Shown here: piece after piece, positions 6,820-10,710 of the stretch
Numbering within the stretch: position 1 is the stretch's first letter
Layout of the letters: every line of letters starts with the position of its first letter
Assembly (NCBI GenBank): GCA_964532385.1
Contig: CAZHHW010000106.1
Coordinates: 1 to 10,710, forward strand
Origin: UBA6921 sp964532385
Lineage (GTDB): Bacteria; Pseudomonadota; Gammaproteobacteria; SG8-11
Length of the DNA stretch: 10,710 nt
Direction: 5' to 3'
Position numbers and translations under genes: made by a program
Notes under the pieces: generated by a model
What the model was told of the DNA's origin: nothing
Seen by the model: the letters and a program-made list of their open reading frames with translations, nothing else
Databases searched by the model: none

Positions 6820-7116
6820 CTAACTTGCCGCGGAATGACCCATGGATGAAGCGTTCGCGGCGGGCGGCGGTTCGGGCAGCGAGATATTAAGTTCGAGAAT
6901 CTCGCAGTTGCCTTCGCGCTGTAGATGCACCTGCACCTGTTCAACATCGATCGAGACGTACTTCGCCACGACTTCCAGAATTTCGCGTTTGAGTGCGGGT
7001 AAATAATCCGGGCCGCTGCGGTCGACGCGTTCCCGCGCCAGGATGATCTGCAAGCGTTCCTTGGCAACGACCGCCGATTTTTTGCGTTTGCTCAAGAAAT
7101 AGTCGAGAAGGTTCAT
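6820..7116 (-). CDS. minE: MinE, topological specificity factor of cell division (98 aa)
   Basis: MinE stimulates the MinD ATPase and drives the pole-to-pole oscillation that confines MinC inhibition to the cell ends. The N-terminus MNLLDYFLSKRKK is the membrane-targeting segment. The MinD-contact helix follows, with AKERLQIILARER at residues 18-30. The topological specificity domain contains YLPALKREILEVVAKY (38-53) and ends with ILELNISLPEP (73-83). It is about ten residues longer than the 88-residue E. coli protein, with an Ala/Ser/Pro-rich tail after residue 83. The ATG at 7116 is fixed by homology; the open frame extends upstream inside minD in another frame. It starts 4 bases after the minD stop codon, so translation is probably coupled to minD. 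Confidence 0.97.
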   Translation of the reverse strand: MNLLDYFLSKRKKSAVVAKERLQIILARERVDRSGPDYLPALKREILEVVAKYVSIDVEQVQVHLQREGNCEILELNISLPEPPPAANASSMGHSAAS

Positions 7117-7120
7117 GGGG

Positions 7121-7930
7121 TCAGGTTCCGAACAGGCGTCGTAAGAAGTTTTTTCTCTCCGGCTCAAGGAAGCGCATCGGGCGAGTTTCGCCGAGAAAGC
7201 GCGCAACCACATCATCATAGGCTTGTCCGCTGGGACTTTCGTCGAAGTGAATCACCGGCACGCCTGAGTTGGAAGCCTGCAATACCACTTCCGATTCCGG
7301 AATCACGCCGATCAGTGGAATGCCCAGCAAATCCTGCACATCTTTGAGGCTGAGCATTTCACCGGCTTCGACGCGGCGCGGCGAGTAACGCGTGACCAGC
7401 AGATGTTCCTTGATCGGTGTGCCGCCGGTTTCGGCGCGCTTCGAACGCGCCTGCAAAATGCCCAGGATGCGATCCGAGTCGCGCACCGAAGAGACTTCCG
7501 GATTGGTGACGATGAAAGCTTCGTCGGCAAAGTACAAAGCCATCAATGCGCCCTGTTCGATGCCTGCCGGAGAGTCGCATACGATGTAATCGAAGCTGTC
7601 GCGTAATTCGTCAAGCACGCGCCCCACGCCTTCTTTGTTGAGGGCTTCCTTGTCGCGGGTTTGCGACGCCGGGAGAATGTAAAGATTGTCGCAATGTTTA
7701 TCGCGAATCAGGGCTTGTTTGAGCAGCGCTTCGTTTTGGATCACGTTGACGAAGTCGTACACGACGCGCCGTTCGCAACCCATCACGAGGTCCAGGTTTC
7801 TGAGTCCAACATCGAAGTCGATGACTGCGGTTTTGAAGCCACGTTTTGCAAGACCGGTGGAGACGCTGGCGCTGGTGGTGGTTTTGCCCACGCCGCCTTT
7901 GCCGGAAGTGACGACGATGATTGTTGCCAA
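7121..7930 (-). CDS. minD: MinD, septum-site determining ATPase (269 aa)
   Basis: MinD is a deviant-Walker P-loop ATPase that dimerises on ATP binding, attaches to the inner membrane and recruits MinC, then is released by MinE. The deviant Walker A motif is GKGGVGKTTTS at residues 10-20, with the signature K11 and catalytic K16. D40 lies in VIDFDVGLRN, and the switch II region is CDSPAGIE at 118-125. SSVRDSDRILGIL at 147-159 includes the MinC/MinE contact region around D152. The C-terminal amphipathic membrane-targeting helix is EPERKNFLRRLFGT (256-269). Length equals that of E. coli MinD within one residue. The start codon is TTG: homology begins exactly there, no in-frame ATG lies nearby upstream, and a very strong AGGAGGA precedes it. 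Neighbours are minC (48 bases upstream) and minE (4 bases downstream). Confidence 0.98.
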   Translation of the reverse strand: MATIIVVTSGKGGVGKTTTSASVSTGLAKRGFKTAVIDFDVGLRNLDLVMGCERRVVYDFVNVIQNEALLKQALIRDKHCDNLYILPASQTRDKEALNKEGVGRVLDELRDSFDYIVCDSPAGIEQGALMALYFADEAFIVTNPEVSSVRDSDRILGILQARSKRAETGGTPIKEHLLVTRYSPRRVEAGEMLSLKDVQDLLGIPLIGVIPESEVVLQASNSGVPVIHFDESPSGQAYDDVVARFLGETRPMRFLEPERKNFLRRLFGT

Positions 7931-7938
7931 GGGCGGTA

Positions 7939-7945
7939 TCCTCCT
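7939..7945 (-). promoter_or_regulatory. Strong Shine-Dalgarno that sets the TTG start of minD
   Basis: On the minus strand the sequence reads AGGAGGA, then 8 bases, then TTG GCA ACA ATC, which encodes the conserved MATI start. An ATG further upstream (7954-7956) is out of frame with minD. The near-perfect ribosome site probably compensates for the weak start codon. Confidence 0.8.
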
Positions 7946-7978
7946 CTGGGAACCATGATATTGACGGGGGATATTACA

Positions 7979-8827
7979 CTAATCGAGCGGCGCCACAATC
8001 AGTTGTTCACCGTCCAGAAATACCTGTACCGCCTTGCCGCGCAGCTCTTTGGGTGGCCCGTCATCGAACACACGATAATTGCCGGCGATGGCCACCAGTT
8101 CGGCCTCGAATTGGTGGCAGAAAATGCGCGCCCCCGCGTCGCCGGAAACGCCTGCCAATGCACGCCCCCGTAACGGCGCATACACATGGATATTACCTTC
8201 CGCGATAATCTCCGCCCCCGCACTGACCGCGGCGAGCACCACCAGATCGCCATTGTGCGCCCGCATGCGTTGGCCGGAGCGGATCGGCTGCTGCACGATT
8301 TTGGTATTGGATGCAGGTACCGCGGGTGTGGAAGCAACGGGTTCGGGCGGTGACTGAATGTCGGAAGCGGCGCGCGATGCTTTATCTTCCGCGCGGGTGG
8401 ATAATTCAATGGCGCCAGGTTTTGATTTTACCGGCGGCGGGGCGACCGGCGGTTCTTGCATCGTGCGGCCCTTCAGCACCGCAAGTCCCGCGGCCATCGC
8501 CGCTTCGTTTTGCAACGGCGAGCCGTTTTGCACGCCCAGCGGAAATAAATTCCGGGTACGCAGCATAACGACGAAACGATGAAAATCCAGCGGGGCCGGA
8601 AAGTCACGCACCGCTTCCAGATCAATCACGACCGGCGCATTTAAAAAGAATTGCGGGTTTTTGGACATGCGCTGCGCAAGCTGGGCTTCGATCACATCCA
8701 CTTCACTTGCGTGAATGCGCAGCACGGACAGCGTAAACACCGAACCTTTCAGTTCGAGCGTGGGTTCTTGCGAATGAGGTTTGGCAGGAAACAAATCCTG
8801 CGTGTCTGTGGAATTGGATCGCGGCAT
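7979..8827 (-). CDS. minC: MinC, FtsZ-polymerisation inhibitor (282 aa from the preferred start)
   Basis: MinC blocks FtsZ assembly and acts at the membrane when bound to MinD. The N-terminal domain (about residues 22-120) contains ELKGSVFTLSVLRI and the VVIDLEAV strand. A long Pro/Ala/Ser-rich linker covers about 121-177. The C-terminal beta-helix domain (178-282) has RSGQRM, GDLVVLAAVSAGAEIIAEG, then VYAPLRGRALAG and GVSGDAGARIFC, the MinD-binding and dimer core. The protein is longer than the 231-residue E. coli MinC, mainly through the linker. I prefer the ATG at 8827, which has AGGA 9 bases upstream; an in-frame ATG at 8893 has no ribosome site and lies within a likely -10 promoter element. 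An ATG at 8836 has the AGGA directly against it, too close to work. It is the first gene of minCDE. Confidence 0.94.
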   Translation of the reverse strand: MPRSNSTDTQDLFPAKPHSQEPTLELKGSVFTLSVLRIHASEVDVIEAQLAQRMSKNPQFFLNAPVVIDLEAVRDFPAPLDFHRFVVMLRTRNLFPLGVQNGSPLQNEAAMAAGLAVLKGRTMQEPPVAPPPVKSKPGAIELSTRAEDKASRAASDIQSPPEPVASTPAVPASNTKIVQQPIRSGQRMRAHNGDLVVLAAVSAGAEIIAEGNIHVYAPLRGRALAGVSGDAGARIFCHQFEAELVAIAGNYRVFDDGPPKELRGKAVQVFLDGEQLIVAPLD

Positions 8828-8891
8828 GCTGATCATTCCTGTGTCTGGGTGAACGATGGGCAAGGTAAAGCTCCCATCTTGCACGCGGGCC

Positions 8892-8920
8892 ATTCTACGG
8901 AGTCAATTCGCGACACTCAA
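8892..8920 (-). promoter_or_regulatory. Probable sigma70-type promoter of minCDE
   Basis: On the minus strand TTGAGT (8915-8920) and TAGAAT (8892-8897) are separated by exactly 17 bases. The -10 box matches the consensus at five of six positions and the -35 box at four of six. Transcription would begin near 8885, giving a leader of about 58 bases before the ATG at 8827. This is a match by eye, without experimental support. Confidence 0.6.
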
Positions 8921-8955
8921 TGCATTTCGCGTACGTCTGCGTGAGTCGCGGGTAA

Positions 8956-9630
8956 TCACACTTCACTCCACATGCGCACCAGATTCACATAGCTGCGATT
9001 GACTTGCGCAGTCTCGACCGCCGCGGGTGCGGTCTGCAATAGTTTTTCGCGCGCGAGATGCAGTTCGTACAACAACTCGCGCTGCGCCGGATCGCGCACC
9101 GCGCTTTGCAGCCAGGTGACGGCGACCAAGCGTTCGCCGCGCGTGACCGGCGTGACTTGATGCAGGCTGGAAGCGGGATACAGAATGGCATCGCCCGCCG
9201 GTAATTTAATGTGTTGAGTTCCAAACGTGGTGCGTATCGCCAGCTCACCTCCCTCGTAACTGTCCGCAGCGCTCAAAAACACTGTAATAGCGATATCGCA
9301 GCGATACGGCATACCGTCGACGCCCATGATCGGATCATCGGTGTGCTCGCCGTAAGTCATGCCCGGTGTATAGCGCGCGTAGTAGGGCGCAGCGACACGT
9401 AACGGGAGCGCGGCGGCGCGATAGACGGGGTGACGTACGAGCGCTGTCATCACGATGTCGTTCAAGGTGTCGAGCTCGGGGGAGTTGTGCGCGACTTCCT
9501 GATTGTTTTTTACGCGCGCCGCCGCCAAACCTGCTGAAAGTTTGCCGTCCACAAACGGAGCACTGCGCAGGATGTCGTACACGCGTTGCAACTGCGGCGG
9601 GCTAAGTACAGAAGGTATGGCGATCATCAT
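8956..9630 (-). CDS. piuC: PKHD-type Fe(II)/2-oxoglutarate dioxygenase (PiuC/YbiX family), 224 aa
   Basis: The family is Fe(II)- and 2-oxoglutarate-dependent hydroxylases related to prolyl 4-hydroxylase; bacterial members such as PiuC are often next to TonB-dependent siderophore receptor genes and iron-regulated. The iron-binding triad is visible as H96 and D98 in YGEHTDDPIMG and H157 in SSLHQVTPV. R167 in RGERLVAVTW would bind the 2-oxoglutarate carboxylate. The N-terminal MMIAIPSVLSPPQLQRVYDI and the GYRCDIA-like segment MPYRCDIAITVFLS (107-120) fit the family, and length is normal. ATGATG at the start gives two possible initiators one codon apart; no strong ribosome site precedes them. It lies 128 bases upstream of minC on the same strand and diverges from a transporter gene. 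No TonB receptor is visible here, so a link to iron uptake is family knowledge only. The physiological substrate is not known. Confidence 0.93.
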   Translation of the reverse strand: MMIAIPSVLSPPQLQRVYDILRSAPFVDGKLSAGLAAARVKNNQEVAHNSPELDTLNDIVMTALVRHPVYRAAALPLRVAAPYYARYTPGMTYGEHTDDPIMGVDGMPYRCDIAITVFLSAADSYEGGELAIRTTFGTQHIKLPAGDAILYPASSLHQVTPVTRGERLVAVTWLQSAVRDPAQRELLYELHLAREKLLQTAPAAVETAQVNRSYVNLVRMWSEV

Positions 9631-9858
9631 TTGAGCAGCTCATCAGTTTTGCCTATGCAGCATCCATGATTCTATAAGAATTCGCTAGAGGGTAGGCGCC
9701 TGCCGCATGCGTTACCCAGAATCTGCGCGTCCCGCGGCCCACATTAAATGCGGATAACCTACAATCATGTAAGGCCTGATAACACCGTGCACTCTTGCTT
9801 TCGGTATCGCGCCAAATTTTGCCGGTAAAACTTCTTCACTAGATAGAGGGCGCACAGC
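9631..9858. promoter_or_regulatory. Divergent intergenic region between the dioxygenase and the MFS transporter gene
   Basis: These 228 bases must hold promoters for both genes. A 13-base inverted repeat ATTCT-ATA-AGAAT lies at 9669-9681; read on the minus strand it contains TAGAAT, a plausible -10 for the dioxygenase gene, though I see no good -35. On the plus strand TACAAT at 9760-9765 is a possible -10, also without a good -35. The missing -35 boxes would suit activator-dependent promoters, but that is inference. I found no small gene or convincing terminator. Confidence 0.4.
9690..9717. repeat. Nested palindromes, possible operator
   Basis: GGGTA (9690-9694) and TACCC (9713-9717) form outer inverted arms. 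Between them lie two perfect 8-base palindromes, AGGCGCCT (9694-9701) and CGCATGCG (9704-9711). Such clustering in a divergent promoter region could be a binding site for a dimeric regulator, but short palindromes also arise by chance in GC-rich DNA. Confidence 0.35.
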
Positions 9859-10710
9859 ATGAACAATACAACTCAGGCGGTCGAGCCCGCGGCGAGCGAA
9901 CTTGGGGTTACCAAGACAGAGGAGCGGCGCGTTATTTTTGCCTCCTCACTGGGCACCGTGTTCGAGTGGTACGACTTCTATCTGTATGCGACCCTCGCGC
10001 CTTTCTTCGCGGCACTGTTTTTCCCCAAGGGTAATGAAACGGCGGCGTTGTTGTCCGCCTTCGCCACCTATGCCGCAGGCTTTTTGGTGCGGCCCTTCGG
10101 GGCGCTGGTGTTCGGACGTCTCGGCGATCTGGTGGGGCGGAAATACACCTTCTTGATCACGATTGTCATCATGGGGGTCTCGACATTTGCGGTCGGATTG
10201 CTGCCGACGTTTCAGACCATCGGCTGGCTGGCGCCGATTCTGCTAGTGTCGCTGCGTTTGTTGCAAGGGCTGGCGCTGGGCGGCGAGTATGGCGGTGCGG
10301 CAACCTATGTCGCGGAGCATGCCCCCAATCATGGCCGCGGTTACGCGACCAGCTGGATACAGACCACCGCGACGTTGGGTTTCTTTTTGTCGTTGCTCGT
10401 AATTGGTTCGTGCCGTATCGGCATGGACCCCAAGGAATTCGCCGAATGGGGCTGGCGCATTCCGTTTATTTTTTCGCTGATCCTACTGGTCTATTCCGTA
10501 TACATACGTATGAAATTGAATGAGTCACCCGTGTTTATCCGCATGAAGGCCGAGGGACGAGGTTCTAAATCACCCCTCGTCGACAGCTTCCTGCGTTATC
10601 CAAACAACAAATATGTACTGCTCGCCCTGTTTGGCGCGACGGCCGGGCAAGGGGTGGTGTGGTACACCGGGCAGTTTTATGCGCTGTTCTTCCTCACCAT
10701 CACGCTGAAG
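9859..10710 (+). CDS. MFS transporter, metabolite:H+ symporter (MHS) family, 3' end beyond the window
   Basis: This is an inner-membrane secondary transporter of the ProP/ShiA/KgtP-like branch of the major facilitator superfamily, which imports small organic solutes with protons. Only the first 284 codons are present; family members are usually 430-550 residues, so roughly half to two thirds is seen. Family marks are FEWYDFYLYA at residues 35-44 (first membrane segment), RPFGALVFGRLGDLVGRK at 78-95 (the loop 2-3 MFS motif), and RLLQGLALGGEYGGAATY at 133-150 in helix 4, followed by EWGWRIPF (196-203) before helix 6. About six to seven membrane segments are visible. The ATG at 9859 is preceded by AGAGGG (9845-9850) 8 bases upstream. 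The substrate cannot be read from this part. It diverges from the dioxygenase gene; whether the two are functionally linked is unknown. Confidence 0.93.
   Translation, partial: MNNTTQAVEPAASELGVTKTEERRVIFASSLGTVFEWYDFYLYATLAPFFAALFFPKGNETAALLSAFATYAAGFLVRPFGALVFGRLGDLVGRKYTFLITIVIMGVSTFAVGLLPTFQTIGWLAPILLVSLRLLQGLALGGEYGGAATYVAEHAPNHGRGYATSWIQTTATLGFFLSLLVIGSCRIGMDPKEFAEWGWRIPFIFSLILLVYSVYIRMKLNESPVFIRMKAEGRGSKSPLVDSFLRYPNNKYVLLALFGATAGQGVVWYTGQFYALFFLTITLK

Noticed and set aside
8894..8955. Imperfect inverted repeat (CGCGACACTCA / TGAGTCGCG) as a terminator after the dioxygenase gene
   Set aside because: The stem has a bulge, the loop is about 22 bases and there is no T-run; the same bases fit better as part of the min promoter region.
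9752..9772. Possible Fur box (GATAAC...AATCAT) upstream of the transporter gene
   Set aside because: It aligns with the Fur consensus only after inserting a gap and lacks the three-hexamer pattern; the match is too weak to call.
1..10710. Phage, insertion element, CRISPR or toxin-antitoxin system
   Set aside because: No transposase, integrase, regular spaced repeats, att-like duplications or small paired toxin and antitoxin frames were seen; codon use and gene order look like stable chromosome.

Overview
The window reads as chromosomal DNA of a Gram-negative proteobacterium, most likely a gammaproteobacterium. The reasons are a canonical minC-minD-minE cluster with close MinD and MinE matches to the E. 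coli proteins, outer-membrane-type lipoprotein signals, a PiuC/YbiX-type dioxygenase and an antiquitin-type aldehyde dehydrogenase. GC is moderately high by eye. I see no insertion sequence, integrase, CRISPR array, tRNA or rRNA. Coding density is high and the gene content looks mostly like core genome.

Layout. (1) 22-2412, minus strand: a large exported protein with seven HAF-type repeats (probably one seven-bladed beta-propeller), a poly-proline hinge, three PKD domains and a C-terminal helical, cysteine-containing domain. (2) 2413-2679: divergent intergenic region. (3) 2680-6776, plus strand: a tight four-gene cluster, namely an ALDH7-family alpha-aminoadipic semialdehyde dehydrogenase, a secreted ChaN-family protein, a small NTF2-like lipoprotein, and a second ChaN-family lipoprotein fused to a C-terminal PDZ domain. 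The gaps are 7, 14 and 2 bases, so one transcript is likely. (4) 6780-6805: a perfect GC-rich hairpin between convergent transcription units. (5) 6820-8827, minus strand: minCDE, which places the division site, with a good sigma70-type promoter just upstream of minC. (6) 8956-9630, minus strand: a PKHD-type Fe(II)/2-oxoglutarate dioxygenase. (7) 9631-9858: a divergent intergenic region with clustered palindromes. (8) 9859 to the window end, plus strand: the first 284 codons of a metabolite:H+ symporter family MFS transporter.

How the genes work together. MinC, MinD and MinE form the oscillating inhibitor that keeps FtsZ rings away from the poles. The dehydrogenase is a lysine-catabolic enzyme of the cytoplasm, whereas the three genes after it all encode exported proteins. 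That block (ChaN, NTF2-like lipoprotein, ChaN-PDZ) is the best candidate here for an under-described system: two different members of the ChaN/TIKI-like superfamily plus a small partner, probably acting together on the periplasmic face of the outer membrane. Its function cannot be read from sequence alone. The other genes are recognisable families, with smaller points of interest in start codons, promoter placement and domain architecture.
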